The notes under the pieces were generated by a model. That model saw nothing but the letters and a program-made list of their open reading frames with translations. It had not been told where the DNA came from and searched no databases. Made by a program: the position numbers and the translations under genes. From Burkholderia sp. WSM2232 (GTDB lineage: Bacteria > Pseudomonadota > Gammaproteobacteria > Burkholderiales > Burkholderiaceae), in assembly GCF_000472545.1 (NCBI RefSeq), contig NZ_AWZV01000004.1, positions 310,001 through 374,000 of the forward strand: a stretch of 64,000 nucleotides of DNA, written 5' to 3'. Each line of letters starts with the position of its first letter. The stretch's first letter is position 1. Shown here piece after piece: positions 27,449 through 36,288 of the stretch.

Positions 27449-27781
27449 ATGGAAGAGTTGAAGGAAGCGTTAAGTGCGAAGACTGCGGAAATCCTTGTCA
27501 CTGGCGAGCTTGCAGGCAAGTTGAAAAAAGCTCAAAAGGTAAAGACGCTTAGCGCCATTGCCGTAGCAGCTATCGCAGCCATCGCCGTGACCGCAATCCC
27601 CACCGGAGGGGCTTCGGTGCTGGGCGCGGCTCCCGTGGCAGCAGGCCTGACCGGAATGGAGATTGCAACCATTCTTTTCATTGCAACAATCGGCGTGACA
27701 ACGATGATTGCGTTGTTTAAAGATTACGACGCCGAGTTTACGACGGAAGGGGCGAAGTTCACGAAGAAGCGGAAACGTTAA
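27449..27781 (+). CDS. Small two-helix membrane protein
   Basis: A 110-residue protein from ATG 27449. An amphipathic, charged head (EELKEALSAKTAEILVTGEL, then AGKLKKAQKVK) is followed by two hydrophobic Ala/Gly/Ile-rich segments (about residues 33-50 and 68-90) separated by a Pro-Gly turn, then a charged tail with FKDYD and a Lys/Arg-rich end. This looks like a helical hairpin inserted in the inner membrane. I have seen this general pattern among uncharacterised island proteins but cannot assign a function. It sits 134 bp upstream of a Septu-like ATPase/HNH pair on the same strand and may be an accessory or membrane effector of that system, or independent. Confidence 0.6.
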   Translation: MEELKEALSAKTAEILVTGELAGKLKKAQKVKTLSAIAVAAIAAIAVTAIPTGGASVLGAAPVAAGLTGMEIATILFIATIGVTTMIALFKDYDAEFTTEGAKFTKKRKR

Positions 27782-27915
27782 GGACGCACGGTCCAACGGG
27801 CATTGGTGGAAGGAATTGTTTGACACCCGCTGGACAGGGTAGGTCTCAGTAGAAGCGCGGGGGCCAGTACCCTTATGGTCGTCCGCATTGGAACTTTCTC
27901 GCCCAGACGTACGGT

Positions 27916-29592
27916 ATGGTATCGGCAAATAATAACGGCAAGCTCGAACGGGAATTCACTGTAATTTTTGGTTCGAGAAACGCGGCGAACGTTGAAGTCC
28001 CGCCGTTCACAGCTCTCATCGTCCCTAGTGATGACAAGGTTGATGATTTCGGCTTCAGAACTCGTGTTTCTATTCACTTGAGGCTGGAAGAGCCTCGTGG
28101 GAAAGTCGGTCTGGACGGCTATTTTGGGGTTGTGAACTCTGTCTCAGATACTCCAAGTGATTCCCGATGGATTGTTGAGCTCATGAACGGTACTACCAGT
28201 GAGCTGACCGTGACCGCGCGTGAGAGTCATCCATTCTTTACGATGCTGCCGACATTGCAAGACTACCGGGCGCTCGTCAGGGATTTGGGCCAAGAAGTGG
28301 CGGCGAAGTTGCTGTTAGCTCTAAATGACCTTGTCGCGCTCCGAGAACTGCGTTCAACATCGAACATCCCGGCCGCGGCGGCTAACACACAGGTCTTTCA
28401 GAAGTCGTTCGTCCGCACGGCTGAATCGTATTTCGCGTTCAAAAATGCGGGGCCAATACTGAGAGGAGCGGAGTCGGAAGAGTTCGGCAGGATGTCTCAG
28501 AGCATTCGAGTGCGGTTCCAATTGGCTGGCAAAAGAAACGCACATCAGTTGGTGTTTCGTTTTGACCATAAAGCGGACCTGCCAAAGCGAGTATCCGTAG
28601 TTATCGGAAAGAACGGAGTTGGGAAGAGCCAAGCGCTCAGTCAGATTGTCCGAGCCTTACTCGCAGCTGACAGCAACTCATTGAGCGAGGCAGATTCGCG
28701 CCAGCGAGTACTCGTCAATCGATTGTTGGCTTTTGCTCCGACAAACGAGTCGGCATCTGTATTTCCGTCGGACCGACGTAAAAAGGCAAAGGTCTGGTAC
28801 AGACGATTTGCGCTCAATCGCGGTGGTGGAGGGCGTCGCGGGCCAGGTGTTGCCGATTTGGTGGTACAGGTCGCCCGTTCGAAAGCGTACGTTGGCGACG
28901 TATCAAGATGGCGGATTTTCCTGACGGCAATTGAAGCTATTGCCGACTGGGAACAGATTTGCCTTATCAGGAAGGACAAGACGAAATCACCTCTGCCCAT
29001 TGTTTCGCTCAAGCAAGCGGCTGGCGAGGATGAGTTGTTGGAGCAGTTTAATTCGATAGATGAGAGGAAGGACCCCGTTCGGGTAGTTGAAGGAGATTCC
29101 TATCCGTTGAGCAGCGGGGAAATATCGTTCCTTCGATTTGCTTCGCAAGCGAGCCTGTTTGTAGAGAACGGCTCGCTGTTACTGTTGGACGAACCCGAGA
29201 CACATCTTCATCCCAACTTTATTAGCCACTTTGTCTCGCTTCTAAACAACCTTCTGGCACAAACTGGGTCTGCTGCTGTCATCGCGACACACTCGGCGTA
29301 CTTCGTCCGGGAGGTGTTCCGGGAGCAGGTGACAGTGCTGCGCTCCGATGAAGACGGGATTGTGCGGTCTGAGCCGTTGAGATTACAGACATTCGGTGCC
29401 GATGTCGGCTCCATTTCATACTTTGTGTTCGGCGAAGATGAGCCGTCCAAGCTCGCAGCAGAGGTCGAGGAGCGATTGCTTTCGCGCTATCAAACCTGGA
29501 ATCAGTTATATGCCGCGTACAAAGACGAATTATCGCTGGAAATGCTTGGTTCGCTGAGACTTGCTTTCGATTCTCGAGGGCGCGATGAATAA
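27916..29592 (+). CDS. Septu-like AAA/ABC ATPase (PtuA-like)
   Basis: A 558-residue ATPase. Walker A GKNGVGKSQALSQIV is near residue 231, an ABC signature-like YPLSSGEISFLRFASQA near 395, and Walker B LLLLDEPETHLHPNF near 423, followed by a switch-like TGSAAVIATHSAYF. This is the OLD/AAA15-type head. The first 220 residues form a non-ATPase domain ahead of Walker A. Its stop overlaps the start of an HNH gene, the arrangement of the Septu system, where PtuA ATPase controls the PtuB nuclease. Length and the N-terminal domain differ from textbook PtuA, so it may be a Septu variant or a related ATPase-HNH system. Confidence 0.75.
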   Translation: MVSANNNGKLEREFTVIFGSRNAANVEVPPFTALIVPSDDKVDDFGFRTRVSIHLRLEEPRGKVGLDGYFGVVNSVSDTPSDSRWIVELMNGTTSELTVTARESHPFFTMLPTLQDYRALVRDLGQEVAAKLLLALNDLVALRELRSTSNIPAAAANTQVFQKSFVRTAESYFAFKNAGPILRGAESEEFGRMSQSIRVRFQLAGKRNAHQLVFRFDHKADLPKRVSVVIGKNGVGKSQALSQIVRALLAADSNSLSEADSRQRVLVNRLLAFAPTNESASVFPSDRRKKAKVWYRRFALNRGGGGRRGPGVADLVVQVARSKAYVGDVSRWRIFLTAIEAIADWEQICLIRKDKTKSPLPIVSLKQAAGEDELLEQFNSIDERKDPVRVVEGDSYPLSSGEISFLRFASQASLFVENGSLLLLDEPETHLHPNFISHFVSLLNNLLAQTGSAAVIATHSAYFVREVFREQVTVLRSDEDGIVRSEPLRLQTFGADVGSISYFVFGEDEPSKLAAEVEERLLSRYQTWNQLYAAYKDELSLEMLGSLRLAFDSRGRDE

Positions 29593-30451
29593 GCTATCTC
29601 GGCCGGTGGTTAATGACTTCGCCGCGATTGAGCGGCTCGCAAACACTCGCCGTGCGAAGAGCTTTCCGCATCTGCGCGACGCGCTCGAAACCATTACGGC
29701 GGGATACGACCAGTATCTTGCAGTAGAAGGGGATGCTCTTCGCGTAAATCAAGTCGTTTTGAGTGAAGAGGTTGAGGGATATCTGAGAGCGCATTACGCG
29801 AGCCCGCCAACTGCTCTATCGCACATCACGGCACTCCGCCTAGAGGCTGAACAACGCGTTTGTCCGATGTGCGGGTCAATGCACCGCGGGACTCTGGACC
29901 ACCTTCTGCCGAAGGAAGACTACGCGGTATTCTCGGTATTCTCGCAGAACCTAATACCGGCATGCAAGTGCAATATTAAGCGCGGGAAAACGGTTACTGG
30001 AGAGGGAGCGGGTGAGCGAATACTCCACCCGTATTTTGACGAATGCCTCGCTGAGCGATTGATTGCTGCCCGCTTTGAGGAACTTGGGAAGGTCCCTCAC
30101 ATCACTCTGCGCGTCTTGACGGACCCGGCACATCGTCACTACAGCGCAATCGTATTTCATGTCAGGGAAATTGTCTCAAACTCTGCGATTCTCAAGTACG
30201 TTTCGGACCGTTGGGCGCATCTGTGCCAGTTGCCGGAGTTGGCTGTCCGGGCGCTTTCCGTTGTCCCCGAAAGTGTCGATGCGCTTCGCACATTGCTTGA
30301 GCACGAGCGCGACCTGACAGATAGAGCACACGGCGGCCGAAACAACTGGAACTCGGTGTTTGTGACTGGTCTTCTGGACGCGGACGTATTGCAATGGCTC
30401 TACGATTGCCTCAGCGCGCCAGGCCGTGACCCGAACGGCCCACTTCTGTGA
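29585..30451 (+). CDS. HNH endonuclease partner (PtuB-like)
   Basis: A 288-residue protein from ATG 29585, eight bases before the end of the ATPase gene. The HNH core is CPMCGSMHRGTLDHLLPKED, then FSQNLIPACKCNIKRG, with two CxxC-type pairs likely holding zinc and D-H as the catalytic step (about residues 98-140). It should cut nucleic acid when the ATPase is relieved. It is longer than typical PtuB (about 230 residues) because of a C-terminal helical extension. ATG 29585 is preferred over the earlier in-frame start at 29561, which lies inside the ATPase and lacks a ribosome-binding site. Confidence 0.78.
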   Translation: MNKLSRPVVNDFAAIERLANTRRAKSFPHLRDALETITAGYDQYLAVEGDALRVNQVVLSEEVEGYLRAHYASPPTALSHITALRLEAEQRVCPMCGSMHRGTLDHLLPKEDYAVFSVFSQNLIPACKCNIKRGKTVTGEGAGERILHPYFDECLAERLIAARFEELGKVPHITLRVLTDPAHRHYSAIVFHVREIVSNSAILKYVSDRWAHLCQLPELAVRALSVVPESVDALRTLLEHERDLTDRAHGGRNNWNSVFVTGLLDADVLQWLYDCLSAPGRDPNGPLL

Positions 30452-30640
30452 TAACTCGCCGCGTCCGTGGGAAGGACTAGATGACTGCTGCGTCGTCTTA
30501 GCTGCGCCTGTAATTCGACGCGCTATCTGAACATCTTTGGGGATTTGTCAGGAACTGCTTAACGGTTCTGTAGCCTTGGGTTACAAAACTATGCTTGGCC
30601 TGTCGGGCGCAATTGGCACTGCATTGAACGAGTACATTGC

Positions 30641-31153
30641 TGGTGGAAAGGTCAACCTTTCAGCTTGGCTCGCTATCTTCTATGCTGGTTTGAGCGATGG
30701 GCGGCGAACGGCGGTCCCATTCACGACACGGCAACGGAGATGGCAATGATGAGTGAATACGGCAACCCAGACGATTCCTGGCTTACATCTGGCTTGACAG
30801 AGAATCGGGTCAAAAGATTTCAAGCGGCGCTTGCGATTCAAATGTCCCTGATGACGGGGCGGCGAATCGGCGAAGTGCTCGCTCTGAAAAGTCAGTTGGG
30901 CCACCACCATGTGGGGCTCACGGAGCGTTACCTAAGGTCGAGTAAGCGTGTTGAAAGCGAGGCAGGCAATGCGGTCGACCTAGCCGAGCTGTGCGCCTTT
31001 CACACGGCCGTCGAAAATGCTCGGGCAGCCGGAGGGGCGCGAGACGGGGCAGGCCCGTTGTCGCCCTTTAGCCGCGTCCATGAAGAGTTTGGTCGTGTAG
31101 ATGCCTTGGCTGCTCATCTCAGCGCGTTACGCGAGCAGTTGAACGACCGATAG
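30641..31153 (+). pseudogene. Tyrosine recombinase remnant with internal deletion
   Basis: The frame carries the first catalytic arginine box (SLMTGRRIGEVLALK) and then jumps straight into the last box (QLGHHHVGLTERYLRSS). The 100 or so residues that should lie between, including the second arginine box, are gone. Upstream homologous sequence seems to run in another frame (30537-30665), so the 5' part is shifted or lost too. No good start is present. It marks an older integration event between the Septu-like pair and the GNAT gene. Confidence 0.65.
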
Positions 31154-31265
31154 CAGCCGGCTCAAGGTCTGACGGCCCGAATGCAACTGCCTGACGACTT
31201 TTCCAGTATGCGCGACAATGCTGCTTGCGGCACGGAGCCGCGCTTGGAAAACCACCGGGGGCAGG

Positions 31266-32414
31266 GTGAGCAGCAAGGTCGAGATTCTGGTTGTCGATTC
31301 GCTTTCAGAGGTGCCTGCAGATGAGTGGAACGCGCTCGCTGCAGGCAATCCGTTCGTAGCCCACGAATACCTGTCGGCGATGCACAACACGAATTGTGCG
31401 TCCAAGTCGACGGGGTGGCAGCCAACCTATCTGCTGATGCGGCGCGGCGCGCAGCTTGCCGGTGCCGTGCCGCTCTACCTGAAATCACATAGCCGCGGCG
31501 AATACGTGTTCGACCAGGTCTGGGCTGATGCCTTCGCCCGGCATGGCATCCAGTATTACCCGAAACTCCTGTCCGCAGTTCCGTTCACGCCCGTTACAGG
31601 CCCACGCCTGCTGGCGCCGACGCATGCCGACAGAGTGCTCCTAGCGAGAGGCGCCATCGAATTCGCTAAGCAGTTGGACGTGTCGTCAATCCACGTCTTG
31701 TTCTCACATGAAGACGACCTTGAAGCCCTGACCGACGCTGGCTTCATGCTTCGGGAGGGGGTGCAGTTCCATTGGGAAAATTTTGGGTACAAGACCTTCG
31801 ACGAGTTCCTCTCGAAGATGTCGCACGACAAGCGGAAGAAGGTTAAACAGGACCGTAGACGGGTCCACGACGCCGGCGTTACGTTCCGGTGGCTCCGCGG
31901 GCAGGAGATTGGCCAGGACGACCTCGACTTCTTCTACGAGTGCTACGAGAACACGTACCGAGAGCATTGGAACCCGCCGTACCTGAACCGCAAGTTTTTC
32001 GGCCAAGTCCACCGGACGATGCCTGATGCGCTAATGCTCGTCGTCGCTGAGGCGGATGCGAAGAGGCTAGCGGTGGCGCTGAATGTTGTCCAGGGCGATA
32101 CAATGTATGGCCGCTACTGGGGCACCAAGGAGTTTGTATCAGGTCTCCACTTTGAAACCTGCTACATGCAGGGCATCGAGTACTGCATCGCGCGCGGAAT
32201 CCACAGCTTCGAGGGTGGGGCGCAGGGCGTCCACAAGATGTCGCGTGGGCTGATGCCGACGCCGACGTGGTCGGCGCATTGGATTGCTGACCGCAGGTTT
32301 GCACATGCCATCAGCGAGTTCCTGGACCAGGAGACCGCGGCGATGGACGAGCACATTGACGAGCTCGAGGCACATACGCCGTTCAAGCGTAAGGCTTCAG
32401 GCAGTAGGCGCTGA
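31266..32414 (+). CDS. GNAT-superfamily acyltransferase of the COG3146 (FemAB-like) family, intact
   Basis: A 382-residue protein starting at GTG 31266 behind a GGGGGCAGG ribosome-binding site. It contains the family landmarks: EWNAL near the N-terminus, YLKSHSRGEYVFDQVWADAF around residues 73-92, FLSKMSHDKRKKVKQDRR near 192 and FEGGAQGVHKMSRGL near 330. Members are thought to transfer an amino-acyl or acyl group, perhaps on cell-envelope substrates; substrate unknown. It is complete, unlike the related core gene cut by the island end at 41421. Its last 18 bases overlap the convergent recombinase gene. It is either cargo that replaces the broken host gene or a trace of an earlier insertion. 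Confidence 0.8.
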   Translation: MSSKVEILVVDSLSEVPADEWNALAAGNPFVAHEYLSAMHNTNCASKSTGWQPTYLLMRRGAQLAGAVPLYLKSHSRGEYVFDQVWADAFARHGIQYYPKLLSAVPFTPVTGPRLLAPTHADRVLLARGAIEFAKQLDVSSIHVLFSHEDDLEALTDAGFMLREGVQFHWENFGYKTFDEFLSKMSHDKRKKVKQDRRRVHDAGVTFRWLRGQEIGQDDLDFFYECYENTYREHWNPPYLNRKFFGQVHRTMPDALMLVVAEADAKRLAVALNVVQGDTMYGRYWGTKEFVSGLHFETCYMQGIEYCIARGIHSFEGGAQGVHKMSRGLMPTPTWSAHWIADRRFAHAISEFLDQETAAMDEHIDELEAHTPFKRKASGSRR

Positions 32415-33812
32415 TAGGCGTGCGCGGCGCTTTCCGTTCTTGTGCTTTGGTGCTCTCCCTCCCGCTGGACAAGAAATAACGCGGCCTTCTTCCTGCGAAT
32501 TGCTAGTTAGCTGATTTTCGAGCAGCGTCACGATGCGTGACTTCAAGTCTCTGTTCTCTGATTTCAACGCGCCGTTCTCAGACCTGAGCTGTTCGATTAA
32601 CGCGTGTTGCTTCTCTTCGACCGTCTGCAGGCGCCGTATCTTGTGGGTCATTACATAGGCGCGCTGCGATTCGCGGGATGCGTGTCCAAGCTCGGCAGCT
32701 ACGGCATCCTGAATATCCTCGCGCGCTAAGGAGAGATGCTCCCGTTTCCGGAAGTCAATTTCCTCTTCGGTCAGCGACTGCCCTTTGCGGCGCCTCATTG
32801 AGTGGGACGCGGCCCCTTTGGGCCGCCCCAGCGAGCGCAATGCGGTAGAAAAAAGCTGGTAAATGGTCTTATCCTCCAGTGGTGTACCTTCGACCACATT
32901 CAAGAAAACCTTTGACTGCGCCGTCGATTCATCCTTGTTCAGTGCCTGAAGCAAAGCCTGCCTGTCCTCGCGGACGTATCGAGCGATTTCGTTAGCGAGT
33001 TCCCAGCGCATTTCGAAGGCGAAGCGCTTCCGACCTTTCTGCGTACCCGGTCGAATCAGGAAGCGGTCATTGTTGGCCTGTGCGTGAAAAGCATTTGGTG
33101 AAAACTGCTCAACGGTCAGCGAATTTATGCTAGCTGCCCGCCATCCCTGTAGTTCTCCGGTCCGAAGCAGAAGGACATTCCGCTCCTGAGCATGCTTATT
33201 TTGCGCGGTTCGAAAATGCTCTTCAACGAGACGAACGTCTTCGTCGGTCATCCAGTACTGGCCGAGGTCAACGTCCGTCTTTCCGCCGGTCCTGTCAAAC
33301 AGCAGAGGATACTTTCGCATTGAGCGCAAATCCAGCCGACTTTGGCGTGTGCGAACGTCTGGAAGGGACGATTTGATGCGACAATTTTCCCAACCAATGG
33401 TGTTTGGAGGAAGGAGCCGGGAGTATTGACATTCATCGATACACTCGTAGATGTATCGCAACTTCGTATTCGTAGTGGTCTCCGCCTGATAGTCGTGTCC
33501 TCTAGATGCCGCAGCGTTTTTCGTGGCCTCGAACGCGACAGACCTAAACTCCCTAAGCAGGTCGTCGTCGAGTTGATTCAATCTCTTGCCCTTAAGAAGC
33601 AGGAACTCCGTAAGTTCTAACGCTGCATAAGTCACGGCCCGTATCTTTCGCTGCCGTCGTTTTACGTCTCTCACTATCGAGCAAGTTTGGGCGAACCTGT
33701 CCAGATAGGTGCTGACCGGTTCAATAAGTTCGCCCTCCGTCGCCCTTAGGGTTGGAATCGGAATCCCATCGATTTCCGTCCACAGAAGCATGACATTTGC
33801 TGTTCGGGTCAT
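32397..33812 (-). CDS. Tyrosine recombinase (last gene of the mobility operon)
   Basis: A 471-residue protein; ATG 33812 overlaps the stop of the preceding gene as ATGA, so the longer frame to 34028 is not used. Catalytic boxes: first arginine in LQGWRAASINSL, H-S-M-R in ASHSMRRRKGQ, LGHAS and the nucleophile in SQRAYVMTHK, so the Arg-His-Arg-His-Tyr set looks complete. A coiled-coil tail follows (VEEKQHALIEQLRSENGAL). It is the sixth gene of the minus-strand operon starting at 41315 and the only recombinase of the three whose catalytic residues all look normal. Confidence 0.75.
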   Translation of the reverse strand: MTRTANVMLLWTEIDGIPIPTLRATEGELIEPVSTYLDRFAQTCSIVRDVKRRQRKIRAVTYAALELTEFLLLKGKRLNQLDDDLLREFRSVAFEATKNAAASRGHDYQAETTTNTKLRYIYECIDECQYSRLLPPNTIGWENCRIKSSLPDVRTRQSRLDLRSMRKYPLLFDRTGGKTDVDLGQYWMTDEDVRLVEEHFRTAQNKHAQERNVLLLRTGELQGWRAASINSLTVEQFSPNAFHAQANNDRFLIRPGTQKGRKRFAFEMRWELANEIARYVREDRQALLQALNKDESTAQSKVFLNVVEGTPLEDKTIYQLFSTALRSLGRPKGAASHSMRRRKGQSLTEEEIDFRKREHLSLAREDIQDAVAAELGHASRESQRAYVMTHKIRRLQTVEEKQHALIEQLRSENGALKSENRDLKSRIVTLLENQLTSNSQEEGRVISCPAGGRAPKHKNGKRRARLSAPTA

Positions 33813-35884
33813 GTCGGTTCGCCCGGTTGGTTCGTGCATCGACGTAACTTCGCCAACAAAGTATGCGAGATTGTTCCCGTTCGGCCCTTGGCGCCGATGT
33901 GGTGTGAGTCGGGGAACATTCCACCGCACAAAAATACAATCTCTATGTTGGCTGCTGCATGTGCTAGGGATGTCCGCTCCTCGTCGAAGACCTGATTGTC
34001 GGAAGAAGGGACAATAACTGTATCCCATAGGCCAAAGACGGCGTGCGCCGGCCGTAACGAGTAGGCAAGGGTTAAGCCCTGCAGCTCGTTCCTCGATAAG
34101 TCCAACTCGCCAGTCCCGTCGAAATGGACACGAGCAAAGGAGCGGTCGTGCCTAGGGTGATAAGCCGTCGCATCATCATGGGCGATGTAAGTTATCAGGC
34201 CTGTCATGCCACTAACGAGACCACGCTCCGGGTCCGTCCGTGTAACGACAACGGGCTCGTCGATGGTCGCGCTGAGGTCATCCCGTAGCCTTGCGACCGG
34301 CGCAGGCAGACTCTTCAAACGTCGGTAGTCGACCGCTTCGTTGTGAAATTGTACGTTCCAATCGCGCGCCTCCCGACTACTCACCACGAAGATGGCTGCG
34401 GTGCCTCTCGACAAGGCTTTGCGAAACTCGTAAGCGGTTTTGGCTCTTAGCGATTCGCGGCTACCTGTCGTTTCCCATCTATGTGACGCGCACATCGTCA
34501 CTGTTGGATTGGTTGCGTGCGTCTTTTCCGTATGGTCCCCCTTTTTCGCCAACGACCGCGTTGACCTTGAGGTGTTCATCCGAAGTTCCCGGAACTGTCC
34601 TGATGCTTGCAGTGTTCCAAAAATCGGTGGTCCATCTGAAAGGAGAAGGGGCAAAGAAAAGCCAATCAGGCGTATCGCATTGCCGATGGGAATGCGCTGC
34701 ATCAATTTGTTCAGCACAACGAGGCCCAGTCCGTGGCAACCGTGAACAAAAATTTCTCGAGAGACGAGGGAGGCGACGGTGGGCGAAAGCAGTGCGGACG
34801 AGAGGGTCATGAATTGGGGGTTGTCCAAGGATACCCCGTCCGTTTTTTTGATATATGAATCAGGGACGATGTGCAGTGCGTTGGGCGCAAGCAGAGTCAA
34901 CGCACACGCGGCCTTCGCCACTGACGTCCGGACCAAGTCTATTAACAGCGAAGGGCTTTCAAAAGCCCATCGACCGGAACCTTCCGCTCGCGCAAATTCC
35001 GACATACGTTCTGCGAATGCCTGCTCGATGATGTCGACCCCTGCTCCTTGATACGAATCACCGGCGGAGTCGCGGGCGCAGACGACGAAGGGCGTTCGCA
35101 GCGCAATTTCAATGGCAGCTTTTGCTGCCTTCGCGTCGCCAAGCCGGCCGGCTAAGAGCCTGTTGAGAGTGTCGGCAGGAAGTGAGTGGCGACCCCTCCG
35201 CTGGGCTTCCAGTAGGATTGCTTCACATGCGCCTGATAAGCGCGCCTCGCTATCCTCGGTAACCTGGTATGTTTCCCGCGCAAGCATGTCGATAGCGGTC
35301 CATGAAGCGAAAGGAACTAGGCAGTATGGATTCCGAGATATCGTTGACTCGGCCGCACGCCCCCAAAGATTCACTATGCGACGGATATCGGTGTCACTCA
35401 ATTCGAGTCGACGCAGGCGATGCCGAAGGTGCGCGAAGACCCAATAGCTCCGCCATTCCTCGACAAGTTCCTTGCACAGGCGAAGGCTTATCCGCGCTCG
35501 TCTCAGGGTGAGTAAGTTTCCCGCATCGAGCACTGGGGGCAACGCGTCGCCAAAAAGGTTCCAAAGCCGGTTGGCGGCGGCACGCTGTAGCATTGGAAAG
35601 AGCTCACACCCGCTCAGAAATCGAATGAGCGCGGCACCTTCCGGTCGCCACGGTCTTGCTTCGGACGGATGGAACTGCATACCGTACTGCAGGTTTCGTC
35701 TCCATTCGCCAATCAATGACCATGGTTCATTCTTCAATGGCGGGTGCGGAAAGACCCTCCAGTCAGCAATAACACGGATGGTCCTACGCCGTGGCGGGTG
35801 ACAGTCGAAGGCAAAAATCACGCCTCCGTTAGGTCCTATGTGGAGCAGGTGCGATACCGTGCCAGAAATCGTCTCGTGGCTCAC
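33809..35884 (-). CDS. RecD2-like helicase homologue with lost Walker A
   Basis: A 691-residue protein read from GTG 35884, which overlaps the preceding stop as GTGA; the in-frame ATG at 35980 lies inside the upstream gene. The layout follows RecD2: a helix-hairpin-helix region around ELFPMLQRAAANRLWNLFGD, then NPYCLVPFASWTAIDMLA, a helical bundle (EAILLEAQRRGRHSLPAD), and at the C-terminus a beta/SH3 plus domain 2B stretch (LDLSRNELQGLTLAYSLRPA, WDTVIVP). Where the P-loop should be, the sequence is FVHGCHGLGLVV (about residues 379-390), without the GKT lysine. ATP hydrolysis is therefore unlikely; it may act as a DNA-binding structural subunit of the recombination complex. Confidence 0.6.
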   Translation of the reverse strand: MSHETISGTVSHLLHIGPNGGVIFAFDCHPPRRRTIRVIADWRVFPHPPLKNEPWSLIGEWRRNLQYGMQFHPSEARPWRPEGAALIRFLSGCELFPMLQRAAANRLWNLFGDALPPVLDAGNLLTLRRARISLRLCKELVEEWRSYWVFAHLRHRLRRLELSDTDIRRIVNLWGRAAESTISRNPYCLVPFASWTAIDMLARETYQVTEDSEARLSGACEAILLEAQRRGRHSLPADTLNRLLAGRLGDAKAAKAAIEIALRTPFVVCARDSAGDSYQGAGVDIIEQAFAERMSEFARAEGSGRWAFESPSLLIDLVRTSVAKAACALTLLAPNALHIVPDSYIKKTDGVSLDNPQFMTLSSALLSPTVASLVSREIFVHGCHGLGLVVLNKLMQRIPIGNAIRLIGFSLPLLLSDGPPIFGTLQASGQFRELRMNTSRSTRSLAKKGDHTEKTHATNPTVTMCASHRWETTGSRESLRAKTAYEFRKALSRGTAAIFVVSSREARDWNVQFHNEAVDYRRLKSLPAPVARLRDDLSATIDEPVVVTRTDPERGLVSGMTGLITYIAHDDATAYHPRHDRSFARVHFDGTGELDLSRNELQGLTLAYSLRPAHAVFGLWDTVIVPSSDNQVFDEERTSLAHAAANIEIVFLCGGMFPDSHHIGAKGRTGTISHTLLAKLRRCTNQPGEPT

Positions 35885-36288
35885 GATGTCGGCTCGCGAA
35901 CAAGCACGCCAGAGTTTTCGAGATAGCTCAGGCGCGAGAGCTTCTGTTGCGTCTTTTGAAGTTCGGCGGTGGTTTGACAATTCAGCCTCAACGCCTCGTC
36001 GAGCAAGGCCGATGCAGCTTTTCCATCCTTGACACGAGGACGGCGAGCACGGACGAGGGGCCTCAGTCTGTCGTTGAGGTCGGAGAAAATCTTTTGCAAC
36101 CTAGCATTGCTGCCGACAGTAGACGGTGAAATGTTGAGCAGCTTGCAAATCGGCTCTTTAGCGACTCGTCCGAACTGGTTAAGTGGCATGTCCTGGATGG
36201 GGGTGACCTCGGCCCATTTAGCCAGTCGGATTGCATTGTCTTGGCCCACTTGCTGTGGACTCCGCCCATTGTTCTTTCGTGAGTTCAT
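35881..36288 (-). CDS. Small HTH/coiled-coil protein of the mobility operon
   Basis: A 135-residue basic protein. Residues about 35-60 (FGRVAKEPICKLLNISPSTV) form a probable HTH, followed by a helical tail with ALRLNCQTTAELQKTQQKLS that could coil. It starts with an ATGA overlap on the upstream gene and ends with a GTGA overlap on the RecD2-like gene. Its role is unknown; small HTH-plus-coil proteins in multi-recombinase operons (for example TnpC of Tn554) set orientation or efficiency of integration, but similarity here is only of layout. Confidence 0.6.
   Translation of the reverse strand: MNSRKNNGRSPQQVGQDNAIRLAKWAEVTPIQDMPLNQFGRVAKEPICKLLNISPSTVGSNARLQKIFSDLNDRLRPLVRARRPRVKDGKAASALLDEALRLNCQTTAELQKTQQKLSRLSYLENSGVLVREPTS

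Noticed and set aside
33812..34028. Extended N-terminus of the last recombinase
   Set aside because: ATGA overlap with the previous gene gives a better start, and the extra residues have no homology pattern.
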